DNA from: Megascapheus bottae | Lineage: Eukaryota > Chordata > Mammalia > Rodentia > Geomyidae | NCBI GenBank assembly: GCA_024803745.1 | Contig: JANJXV010000191.1 | Coordinates: 620,001 to 684,000 of the forward strand | Length of the DNA stretch: 64,000 bases | Direction: 5' to 3' | Shown here: positions 21,957 through 32,241 of the stretch, piece by piece | How positions within the stretch are numbered: the stretch's first letter is position 1 | How the letters are laid out: the number at the start of each line of letters is the position of its first letter | Translations under genes and position numbers: made by a program | The notes under the pieces: generated by a model | What the model was told of the DNA's origin: nothing | What the model saw: the letters and a program-made list of their open reading frames with translations, nothing else | Databases searched by the model: none

Positions 21957-24170
21957 AGAGGTTCCTGACAAAGGTTTTCCTACATGCTATTATTTCTTCT
22001 GTGAGTGCTCTTAATGCTTGCTGAAGGTTGACTTTGTTTAGAAGACTTACCCTAATGCTCCCATATACAGAGATTCTATATATAGCTAAATGTTTTTCAT
22101 TACTCAGAATTTCTCTATTGTGTATGTTCTGAAATGTACTGAAGACTGACTTCTGATTAAAAGTCATTGCACATTTGTTCTATTCATTAGTTTTCTTTTC
22201 TTCTATGGGAATCAGGTTTGTGATGAACACAGAAGTATGCCTTCCAGGTCAAACACTTTCCACATTTGTAATATTCATAAGGTTTTTCTCTCCTATGAGC
22301 ATTTTATACTTAGTCATACGTTCATGATGGATTTTTCATATTCTTATATTCATACGATTTTTATCCTGTGTCTGTGTGGTATCATGCAAACTCAACTATG
22401 AGTTCTTCAAAAAATTTCCCTTTCATTTTATTCATAGGATTCTATCCTGTGGGTGTTTAGTGATAAATCTTGACTTGTGCCTTCTGGGGAAAAGACTGAA
22501 CATTTGCTACATTCATTAAGGGTTTTATCTTGTGTTGGTTCTGTGACACAAGCTGAGTTTTCTTCCACAGACTAAAAAGTCTTTCCTATTTATTACATTG
22601 CTAAGGCTTCTCATATGTGTGAACGCTCTTACGCTTCCTGAAGGGTGAATACTGCACGAAAGACTTTCAACTTTGGTTATATTCCTAAGGTTTCTAATAT
22701 GTGTGAATTCTGTTATGCCTCCTGTAATGTGACTTCCATCTGAAGGTCTTACCACATTTGATGCACTCGTACAGTTTCTCTCCTGTGTGTGTTCTCTGAT
22801 GCAATTTGAGGGAAGACTTCCATTTGAAAGACATTCCACATCGGTTACCTTCATAAGGTTTTTCTCCTGTTTGAATTGTCTTATGCATGTTGAGGTTTGG
22901 CTTCTGTGTGAAGGACTTTTCACATATGTTACACTCATTAGGTGTTTCTCCTGAGTATATTCTCTGATGAACATGGAGTTTTACCTTCCATTTGAAAGAC
23001 TTTCCGCATTCACTACATGCATAAGTTTTCTCTCCTGTGTGTGTTCTATTATGCCCATCAAGATATGACTTCCACTATAAGGTCTTTCCACATTTGTTGC
23101 ACACATCAGGTTTCTCTCCTGTGTGTGTTCTTTGATGCAATTTGAGGGAAGATTTCTGTCTGAAAGACTTTACACATTGGTTACATTCATAAGGTTTCAC
23201 TCCTGTGTGTATTCTCTGATGAACACGAAGTTTTCCCTTCCCTTGGAAAGACTTTCCACATTCATTACACTTATAAGATTTCTCTCCTGTGTGTGTTATT
23301 TGATGAACTCGAAGGTGTATCTTCTGGGTGAAAGACTTTTCACATTTGTTACATTCATAAGGTTTCTCTTCTGTGTGTCTTCTCTGGTGCAAAGTGAGGT
23401 ATGATTTCAGTCTAAAAGTCTTCCCACATTTATCCCATTCATAAGATTTCTCTTCTGTGTGAGATCTCTGATGTGTGCTGATTGCTGAATTCTGGGCAGA
23501 AATTTTATTACGTTCCTCATATTCATAAGGTTTGTCTTCTCTTGGAGATCGAGGTTGGAGCGTCAGGTCTGACTTCTCAGAAATAAATTTTCACACTTGA
23601 CGTACGCATCACATATCTCAGGATATTTGCTCTGAGGTATTGTAAGGCGTATTTCATTACTGAAAGATTTCTCACATTCACTACATATATGAGGAGTCTC
23701 TCCTGTGTACATTTTCGGATGTGTAGTGATGGTCGGTGTTAAGTACAATATTTTTCATCACACAGTACATTTAGCAGTTTTCCTCCCTCCCTGAAGAATT
23801 TCTTGGGCAGGGAGAACAGAATTATGATACTGCAGATCTTTTGGACTGTCACAATCATGAATAAAATGCTCTGAATATCCGATGGATTTTTTAAGAACAG
23901 GAGACATACGAGATCTATATGCAGTATGCATCTCATCAGGCTTAGGAGACAGAAGCATGTTCTGACACTTTATGAGCTCCTCAGTCCTCACCCCTAAGTT
24001 GTTACCGTTATTACTGATCAGCTCTGGATTATGTGTAGAGCTCAAATTTAAAGTTGTTGCAAATCTCACGTTTTCCTCCACTTCGATACTACTTGCAACT
24101 GCTACTTCACAAAGACATTCATGTGGACTTTCCTGGCATGTCTTGAACACATTTTCCATTACCTGGACAT
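21957..24170 (-). pseudogene. Zinc-finger exon, copy 1
   Basis: The exon starts after an acceptor reading ctcattttag (24171 is the complement of the G). It has a non-finger spacer (MENVFKTCQESPHECLCEVA onward) ended by TGA TGA at 23755-23760. A degenerate finger at about 23640-23710 (HICSECEKSFSNEIRL) is in the same frame. The main array lies in another frame: EWDKCGKTFRLKSYLTLHQ, then YECNKCEKSFTQKIHLRVHQ, YKCNECGKSFQGKGKLRVHQ and YECNQCVKSFRQKSSLKLHQ, ending in a finger cut by TAG at 23075. More fingers continue below 23075, some having lost Cys or His ligands. Linkers are mostly HTGEKPY-like. Confidence 0.88.
23761..24170 (-). CDS. Possible KRAB-only C-terminal tail (copy 1)
   Basis: If copy 1 is transcribed and spliced KRAB-A, KRAB-B, last exon, translation would end at the TGA after about 137 residues of this exon, before any finger. 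The product would be a KRAB protein without DNA-binding fingers. Splice sites and frame are visible for all three exons, but the first coding exon is not identified, so this is only a possibility. Confidence 0.35.
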
Positions 24171-24610
24171 CTAAAATGAGTCATAGAAAAAAAGACACAA
24201 ACATACATGAGATACAAATATTCCTTACTGTAAAGATAATGACTTTACTTTCCCATCCTAAGTGTTAGATATTTTAAAATATAAAAGTGGAAATTGATTT
24301 GTGAGAAAAATATGCTTTTCTCCCTAACCTATTAAGAAAATGATATTTTACAATGACCAATAATGTTTTTCTGTGTTTTAGTTCTCTTTTTATATCACAG
24401 GAAATATTTATTGAAATTACCCATCTATGTATTGCTACAGTTTTAAGCTGAGTACTATCTATAGCATACCTGCAGCTGTTTTTTTTCAAATACTGTTTTG
24501 TTTATACATTGAGGAATAGCTGCCTTTCTTTTATTTTTGAGAAATACTCTAAATATTGTGCTGTTTTGCATCTTTTTAAAACTTTCTTTTCTTTTCTTTT
24601 CTTTTTTTTT
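24171..24610. other. Intron, no recognisable feature
   Basis: This is AT-rich sequence between the finger exon and the KRAB-B exon, without recognisable repeat or exon. It ends at a TTTTC-rich run at about 24575-24615. Confidence 0.5.
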
Positions 24611-24614
24611 TGTA

Positions 24615-25290
24615 GTTCATAGGCCTCGGCCCTGTCCCTGAACACTTCAGCAGAAGACTATAACCCCTATCCTTGAGCTACAGCCCCACTTCCTGTTTTC
24701 TAGAGTTAACTACTGATAAGAGTCTCACGTCCTGAGTACCAGATAGGATTACCTTACCCAGTTTCAATGCTGTTTGCTTATTAACCATTAAGTGAGGAAC
24801 ACGAATTTTTTCTAGATTCAGCGGCCACAATTTTGGTTTATATGTCTGTTTGCCTTTGATCCAAGCAAGAACGATTCTTGAGAGTAAGGTCTTACACCTA
24901 TATCCCTTCAGTTACAACTTCTCACTAAAGTCTCAATTTAGGTATTTGTGGGAATTTTGAAATTTATTTCTTTCCATTTGAAGTCTTATAAAAATTCCTT
25001 TTCTAACACTCCTGTCCCTCAGAACCATGGAAGACCAGAAAATCCCCAGCTCATTGTCTAGTTAATTTTCTTATGTTGATTGAAACTTTGTTGTTTTTTT
25101 TTCCTTCCATTCCTGGGTTTGAACTTAGGACCTAACCACTGTCCTTGGGTTTTCTCAAGACTAGAACCCTACCAATGAATTCATTACTTCTGGCTTTTTC
25201 TATGTATGTTGTAATAAGGAATAAAACCTGTGTCTTTCTGCATGCTAGGCAAGCACTCTACCACTAGGCTCAATTTCTGGTGGAAACGTC
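24615..25290 (-). mobile_element. Two SINE remnants in the zinc-finger gene intron
   Basis: A worn minus-strand composite element lies at about 24615-24765 and an ID-type element at about 25105-25280 (ending 'catgctaggcaagcactcta'). The 24770-25100 stretch between them has no recognisable feature. Counterpart: about 62824-63497. Confidence 0.65.
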
Positions 25291-25418
25291 TGGTTTTGAA
25301 TACCAGTCTCTTCCTACCAGCATAAAGATATTATCCTTATCAGAGAATAATGCCCTGACATATTCCTTGTTTGCTCAATCATTTATAGTCTTAGTTTTAA
25401 AGAAATGAAAGAATGATA

Positions 25419-25420
25419 TT

Positions 25421-25478
<58 letters not shown>

Positions 25479-25503
25479 TTTCCTTCCTTCCCTCTTTCTT
25501 CCC

Positions 25504-25587
<84 letters not shown>

Positions 25588-25590
25588 GTT
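25419..25590. repeat. (TTTC)n microsatellite
   Basis: This is a TTTC tetranucleotide tract with a central CCTTCCTT/CCCTC patch at about 25475-25508. In copy 2 (about 63627-63792) it is slightly shorter and carries extra interruptions. It lies immediately upstream of a SINE. Confidence 0.98.
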
Positions 25591-25815
25591 TTGCGATCAT
25601 GGGACTTGAATTCTAGACCTGGCTGTTCTTCCTGAGCTCTTCAGCTCAAGGCTACTGCCCTATGTCTTTAGACTCAACCCCACTTCTCATTTTCTATTGG
25701 TTCATTGGAGAGAAGAGTCTAAGGTGTTTTGTGATAGGTCAGTCTTTGAACCTTGATCCTCAGATCTCAGCCTCCTAAGTAGCTAGGATTACAGGCATGA
25801 GACACGGGCTCATGG
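25590..25815 (-). mobile_element. Composite SINE after the TTTC tract
   Basis: This is a minus-strand element, 'catgggacttgaattctaga' through 'gtagctaggattacaggcat'. The (TTTC)n tract sits at its 3' tail, a common origin for such tracts. The corresponding element is cut by the right edge of the window. Confidence 0.8.
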
Positions 25816-25904
25816 CTTTCACATTTTATTTTGTTTCACAGTGATTTCTACAGAGAAATCTAACTTTAACTCTACTGCCACATAGAATTCATCATATCAC
25901 CCTA

Positions 25905-26085
25905 TGATTCTTGGTGCCGGGGGTTTGGGCTAGCATGCACAAAGACCTGGTTCAGTTCCTTGGTACTACATACAAAGAAAAATCCAGAAGTGGTGCTATG
26001 ACTCATGAAGTAGAGAGCTATCCTTGACAAAACCCAAGGACCATGCTCAGGCCCTGAGACCAAGCATAGGATTGGGAAAAGAAAA
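25905..26085 (+). mobile_element. ID-type SINE in the zinc-finger gene intron
   Basis: This is a plus-strand dimer-like ID element, 'gggctagcatgcacaaagac' through 'ggattgggaaaagaaaa'. Confidence 0.65.
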
Positions 26086-26229
26086 TGATTCTTGATTCAT
26101 TCACAAAGAATTCCATAGGTTCCACACAGGATTTAGGGTAACTAAGAATATTATTGCTCAGTACATCATAACATGAACTTACCAATGGGGCTCAGGCTCC
26201 AACATCAATATGAAGATGCATTAACTCAC

Positions 26230-26319
26230 CTGTGATATTCTTGTCAGAGGAATTTCCTATCCAGAGTTCTGCACAGTGCTCTAGCTTGTCAATTAATACA
26301 GGTTTGGGAACACAGGGCC
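26230..26319 (-). other. KRAB-B box exon
   Basis: This exon is 90 nt, from acceptor 'tctaatttacag' to donor gtgagt. After joining to KRAB-A it reads GPCVPKPVLIDKLEHCAELW and then IGNSSDKNIT, matching the KRAB-B pattern of a Pro, a Leu-Ile, a KLE and an LW. It continues in phase into the finger exon. Confidence 0.85.
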
Positions 26320-26469
26320 CTGTAAATTAGAAACAGTAGAGAATTATTGCTTATGCTGTGTCATCATTGCTTTAAGTTCGCAGACATCCTACTCACAAGT
26401 TATCTATTAAATCTTTTCTCTCATTTCTCACTGGCTCCATGGTTGACTTTTCCCCAGCTCTGGATTCAT

Positions 26470-26745
26470 TTTGTATGGCATAAACTTAGCTGTCTTGCTC
26501 AAGGCTAGAAAAATACCAGTTTGAGTCCCAGTTCCACTTACATGCATAGGTCTTCATGCATGCTAGGCAAGCACTCAACCACAAAGTCAAACTCTTGACA
26601 CTCCACTAACATTTTTGAGGGGTTACTTGGAGTTATAGAGTTTCATGGCAATTTTTATGCCATTGCTGGCTTCAAATTAGAATTCTTAGATTTCTTCCTC
26701 CCGAATATTTTAAGATTACAGGCATGAAACATTGCACCTAGTGCC
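26470..26745 (-). mobile_element. Worn SINE fragments in the KRAB intron
   Basis: The fragments include 'tgcatgctaggcaagcactc' near 26558 and a B1-like end 'aagattacaggcatgaaaca' near 26710. No gene feature was found in the rest of the intron up to the KRAB-A exon. Confidence 0.55.
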
Positions 26746-26996
26746 AGGTTTCCATTATAAACTCACTGTTTAGTGATTTGTAGATCCTATTTCCAATAAT
26801 GATATATATTCTATTCTGGATGGTTTATCCACTTACAATTACTGTGTAAGTTTGGAATGTCATCTCCATTAGAGGAAACATAATTTAGAACTGTTGTCAA
26901 AGTATCCTGAAGGTATCCTGAAGAATGAGTACAAAATTACCTTAGGTTTTCTTTAGAAAGTAATGATACTTCTCAGGGCCTGGAATCTTTCATTTA

Positions 26997-27236
<240 letters not shown>

Positions 27237-27399
27237 TTAGCACTGAGTTATAAACACACCATGTCTGGAATTTTATTCTTTTTTTGTTGGAATTGTATTC
27301 CTTTACTTAAATCTTTAGACTTACATGAAATATTGACCTGAAAAGCTTAGGGATGGTGCCTAGGCCCAGACTTCAAGTCCCAAGACCCACAAAAAAATA

Positions 27400-28255
27400 A
27401 AAAGGCAAGCCACGTGTTGGTGGCTCACGCCTGTCATCCTAGCTACTCAGGAGACTGAGATCTGAGGACCATGGTTTCAAAGCCAGCCTGGCACAAAATT
27501 CCATGAGACTCCATTCCAATTACCCACCATAAAATGTTTAATGGCTTGTGGCATATCATGGTAGAGCAATTGTGGTATCGACAGAAATAAGTCGGGGGAG
27601 TAGATTTAGGTTATAAATGGAATTATTCCATTGAAAAGGAACTACATTATATGATGACATATGCTGATACTGAGAGAATATTGCAAAATCTTAGGGTATC
27701 AAGTAATAATACTGTGAAGTACACCCAGAATGTTAATGTTCTATGTCTGGCATAATAATCACTTGGGGAAGAAACTATTTTTTCTTTTTTTTTTGGCTGG
27801 GGGATTTGTAAGGCTTGAACTCTGGGCCTGGGCACTGTTCCTGAGCTCTTCAACTCAAGGCTATCACCCTACCTATGAAGCCACAGTGCCATTTCCCATA
27901 TTCTAGTGGTTAACTGTCGATGAGAGTCTCATAGACTTTCTAATGCCCAGGCTGGCTTTGAACCAAATCTTTAGATATCAGCCTGATATCTGAGTAGCTA
28001 GGATTACAGGTAGAATTCACTGCACCTGGCAAGAAATTTATTTCTTGCTGTTTTATACTACAAATTTACTGTATGTTTTACTTTTTCAAAAAGACTGAGG
28101 ATGACCTTTGTTCTGTATATAATGGGAAGAGGGGTAGGGAGCTGTGAGCAGAACAACTGAGGGGCAATACTCAGGGTAGGACAATAGCCTTAAACTAAAG
28201 AGCTCACGGCCCAAGGTCCAAGCCCCATGACTTTCCCCACTACCCCACAAAAAAA
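27400..28255. mobile_element. SINE cluster upstream of the KRAB-A exon
   Basis: A plus-strand composite SINE with a clear B1/Alu-like head (gttggtggctcacgcctgtc, then 'ctagctactcaggagactga') lies at about 27410-27560. A minus-strand composite element lies at about 27790-28030 and a plus-strand ID-like half at about 28140-28255. No first exon of the KRAB gene was recognised here. Confidence 0.78.
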
Positions 28256-28259
28256 AGGG

Positions 28260-29010
28260 AAAAAAATTGGAGATTGGAGAGGATTTTCTAAAAAGAATAT
28301 ATAGAAATAGTAGTTCAAAATGTAGAAAGAAGTTCAATATTAAGTCATGAGAAAAATTAAAATTACAATGAAATCATTACTTTAAGTATATTAATATAAA
28401 TATAGTTTTAAACAAAAAGATCCACATACACACACACAAACACACACACACACACGCATACAAAAAAACAACTTTCAAAGTCTAACTATTACTGGGAAGG
28501 TAGTGAGAAGAAGTAGAACTTTGGAATAGTTCTGCAAGGAATATAAAACAATCAAAAATTGCGTGGAGAGTGCTAAAAAAGTACTAAATATAGAATTACA
28601 TAGAAATATGGTCCAACACTTCTATTTCTAGATTTGTACCTAATGGAAGAGAAAGCAGAGACTAGAACAAATATGTGGAGAATCCATTCAAAACTATTAA
28701 TAATAATCCAAAGATAGAAATATGCAAAACAATGCATTGAAAAGGAAGAACATTTTACTATATTTTACAGATGAATCTTGATTACAGTAAACTAAAAATA
28801 CAGCAGTCATAAAGGAAGAGCTAGGGTATGTTTTCCCTTCCAGAGCTTCCAAGGATCAACAAAACCTTAGAGCCAAAAAGCACGATGGTTCCAGAGAATG
28901 GAGTAGAGAGGAACAGGAGCTGAATGTTTAATGATTATACATGGAAGATGAAATTTGCTCTAGATGGGTAGAATGAAGAGAGAACTGTACCATAAACAAT
29001 GGTTATGTAG
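28260..29010. other. AT-rich intergenic DNA with a short CA run
   Basis: There is a short CA-rich run at about 28425-28458 and otherwise nothing recognisable. Confidence 0.55.
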
Positions 29011-29014
29011 CCAC

Positions 29015-29530
29015 ACAGGATGGGACACACCTATACTCTCTGATCTTGGGAAACTCAAGAAGGATTTCTAGCCATCCTGGATGCATGGAAAGATCTATCA
29101 TAAAAACTAATGTGGAGGGGCTGGGAGTTTGGCATAGTTGTAGAGTGCTTGTATGAAGACGAAGGTTCAATTCCGCAGTACCACATACACAGAAAAAACC
29201 AGAAGTAGTGCTGTGGCTCAAGTAGAAGATCACTAGGCTTGAGGAAAGCTGAAGGCCAGTGCTTAAACCGAGTTTAAAAAAAACCCAGAAAGCTGAGCAT
29301 GATGGGGTGGTGGCTCACTTCTATAATCCTAGATACTCAGGAGGCTGAGATCTGAGGATCAAGGTTTAAAGCCATCCTGGCACAAAAAGACCTGAGACAC
29401 TTATCTCCAATTTACCTTTAGAAAATGGGAAGTGGGGCTTGGCTCCAGGGTAAGGTGGTAGCCTGGACCTGAAGTGCTCAGGGATAGTGCCCAGGCTGAG
29501 TTCAAGATCTATGACCCACCAAACAAAACC
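29015..29530 (+). mobile_element. Plus-strand SINEs
   Basis: A B1-like fragment at about 29015-29110 contains an inserted or adjoining ID-type element at about 29115-29280 ('ggctgggagtttggcatagt'). A full composite SINE lies at about 29290-29530 ('gctgagcatgatggggtggt' to 'gacccaccaaacaaaa'). Confidence 0.72.
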
Positions 29531-29976
29531 CAAAAAACAAAAAATAAGATGGAAAAAATTGGATTCTGTGAATTTTATCAGGCATATAAATGTCTTTTTT
29601 TACGGTTGAAATAACAAATTGTTTGGAAAAATGTTTTTACCTAGAAATGTACACTACAAATTGAATTAACAACAAACACAAAATATGCAAAAGATACAAA
29701 TTATCAAAATATGGGTATCCTGCTTCTGTATCTTTCACTGACTCTTGTTCAAATGAGTCACATATTCTGAATCATTTCTCCCAGTCGATATATGCCACAA
29801 GTGTTAGCTTGTACTGTACTTCTTGGGAAATCAAAGGAAATACTAAGCAAATGTGTGTTAGATTTTGTCAACAGTGATATTTCAAATATAAATCCCTACT
29901 CATTGCATTATTTAATATCAATGCCGGAATCTAACTTACACTGGCAGAATCTTCAATCTTTTGAGAATCTTCAAAA
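29531..29976. other. Intergenic DNA left of the L1 array
   Basis: This is AT-rich with no recognisable feature. It abuts the L1 fragment abruptly at about 29977, with no poly-T at the junction. Confidence 0.5.
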
Positions 29977-30562
29977 GGGTGTGTAAATATTTAGGATCGT
30001 TATGTCTTCCTGGAGGAAAGATCCCTTTAGTAGTATGTAGTAACCTTCTTTGTCTTTTCTTACTAATTTTAGTTTGAAGTCTATTGTATCTGATATGAGG
30101 ATGGCAACTCCAGCCTGTTTATGGGGGCAGTTAGTTTGATAGAGTTTATTCCAACCTCTCACTTTCAAAAGATGATTGTTTTGGGGTAAGATGTGTCTCT
30201 TGAAGACAGCAGAACGATGGCTCTTGATTTTGATCCAACTAGACAGCCTATGCCATTTAATTGGAGAGTTAAGTCCATTGATATTGAGAGTTAGGATTGA
30301 GAGATATTTATTAGTTCCCACCATTTTAAAAAGCTTTTAGTAGGGCCTGTGTCTTGACAGTTCTTGTGGTCCTTAGACGGTATGCTGTTCAGGTGCCATT
30401 TCTTTCCATATATTGCATTTATTTTGGTTTTCTATGTATAGAGCATCTTTGAGAATTCTCTGTAGTGTTGGTTTTGTTTCGACATATTGTTGCAGCTTTT
30501 CCCTGGAATGGAATGTTTTTATTGTTCCCTCAGTTATGAATGAGAGCTTAGCTGGCTACAGT
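29977..30562 (-). mobile_element. Internal L1 fragment (ORF1 end to ORF2 endonuclease start)
   Basis: It matches 33673-34260 of the adjacent L1 closely and in the same orientation. It reads the ORF1/ORF2 spacer and the N-terminus of the ORF2 endonuclease (LSILTLNINGLNSP). It ends at about 29977, inside the endonuclease domain, with neither 3' UTR nor poly-A. At about 30562 it is joined directly to the ORF2 C-terminal region of the larger L1. Confidence 0.88.
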
Positions 30563-31233
30563 ATTTGCACTCCCATCAACAGTGTAGTAGTGATCCCTCC
30601 TGACCACATCCCCTCCAGCATCTGTTGTCATTCGTATTCCTGATCGTGGCCATTCTAACTGGAGTTAGGTGGAATCTTAGACTTGTTTTGATTTGCATTT
30701 CTTTTATGACCAGAAATGTTGAGCATTTCATCATGTGTCTATAGGCCATTTTTGTTTCTTCTTCAGAGAAGGCTCTCTTTAAGTCTTTGGCCCATTTTGT
30801 AATGGGATGGGTGTTACTTTGGAGGTTAGTTTTGGAGTGATTCAATTTTTTGAGTTGTTGATATATTTTAGATATGAGGCCTTGTTCCGTTGTTTGGGTG
30901 GTGAAGATCTTCTCCCACTCTGTAGGCTTCCTGATTAGTTTACTAGCTATATCCGTTGCCATACAAAAGCTCTGCAGTTTAATGCAGTCCCACTTATCCA
31001 GCCTTTCTCTGATTTGTTGTGATTCTTGGTCCTTATTAAGAAAGTTTCGACCTGTGCGAAGGAGGCATAGTGTATCTCCTATTCCTTCCTGTAAACTTTT
31101 CAGTGTGTCAGCTTTTACCTCCGGGTCTTTGATCCATTTGGAGTTAATTCTAGTGCAAGGGGACAAAGAAGGATCCAACTTTAGTTTTCTGCAGGTGTTT
31201 AACCAGTTCTGCCAGCACAACTTGTTGAAGAGG

Positions 31234-32241
31234 CTATCTTTCTTCCATTCTATTTTTTTTGGCTCCCTGGTCAAAGATTAGGTGGCCATAGGTCTGTGGT
31301 TTAATATCTGGGTCCGCAGTTCTACTCCATTGGACTTCAGGCCTGTTCTTGTGCCAGTACCAAGCTGTTTTGAGAATTATAGCTCTGTAATAGAGCCTTA
31401 AGTTTGGAATTGAAATTCCTCCAGCGCTGTTCTTTCTGCTAAGAAGTGTTTTTGCTATACGGGGTCTTTTATTATTCCATATGAAATTTTGAATTGCCTC
31501 TTCTATGTCTTTAAAGAATGACATTGGGATGTTGATGCGTATTACATTGAATTTGTAGATAGCCCTTGGCAAGATTGTCATTTTCACAATGTTGATTCTT
31601 CCAATCCAGGAGCACCGGAGGTTTTTCCATTTCCTTAGTTCTGCTTTAATTTCCTTTTTTAGGGTTTTAAAGTTTTCATCTAAACGGTCCTTTACATTCT
31701 TAGTTAAGCTAATTGCTAGGTACTTTATTTTCTTTGAGGCTATTGTGAAAGGATTTTCTTTCCTGATTATTGCCTCGTTCCTCTCAGTGTTGGCGTAAAG
31801 TAAGGCAGTTGATTTGTGAGGGTTGATTTTATGGCCTGCTACCCTTCCAAAGCTTTGAATCAGCTCAAGGAGCTTGGGAGTAGAGTCTATAGGATTCTTT
31901 AAATACAGAATCATGTCATCTGCAAAGAGGGATAGTTTTATTTCCTCTTTCCCTACTTGGATCCCCTTTATGCTTGCTTCTTGCCTTATTGCACTCCCTA
32001 GGAATTCTAGTACTATGTTAAAAAGGAGTGGAGAGAGTGGGCATCCTTGTCTCGTTCCTGATTTTAGAGAGAATGGCTTTAGATTTTCACCATTAAGTAT
32101 AATACTAGCAGTGGGTTTCTCATACACAGCCCTTATTACATTGAGAAATGTTCCATGGATTCCTAGTTTCTCCACATCTTTTAACATAAAGGGGTTTTGG
32201 ATCTTGTCAAATGCCTTTTCCGCATCTATTGAGACAATCAT
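31234..32241 (-). pseudogene. L1 ORF2 reverse-transcriptase segment
   Basis: This is the longest open segment of the L1, 335 residues. It starts at [20 protein letters not shown], an RT block with the catalytic Asp, and continues through the [14 protein letters not shown] block and the FADD catalytic pair to [16 protein letters not shown]. It is cut from the upstream RT part (32977-32498) and from the C-terminal part (31274-30576) by frame breaks. Confidence 0.93.

Larger units (their letters stand above)
1..25795. repeat. Copy 1 of a ~38.3 kb direct tandem segmental duplication
   Basis: This stretch is repeated in the same orientation at 38332-64000. Positions pair at an offset of 38331 at the left, 38329 near 3.4 kb, 38301 after the GT tract, 38312-38313 after the first CT tract, about 38209 after the second CT tract and 38205 at the right edge. 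Differences seen by eye are sparse single-base changes and one-base indels apart from simple-repeat length. All features described here (L1 pieces, SINEs, RALGDS-like and zinc-finger pseudogenes) have a counterpart in copy 2. The left edge is cut by the window, so the real boundary is unknown. Confidence 0.97.

Noticed and set aside
23123..23404. 93-residue plus-strand frame
   Set aside because: It is antisense to the zinc-finger array. Its periodicity comes from the repeated fingers and linkers.
25397..25616. Lys/Glu-rich and Phe/Leu/Ser-rich open frames on both strands
   Set aside because: They are translations of the TTTC tetranucleotide repeat.
30874..31281. 135-residue plus-strand frame over the L1
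   Set aside because: It is antisense to L1 ORF2 and recurs at every L1 copy (for example 38300-38728), so it follows from L1 codon composition.
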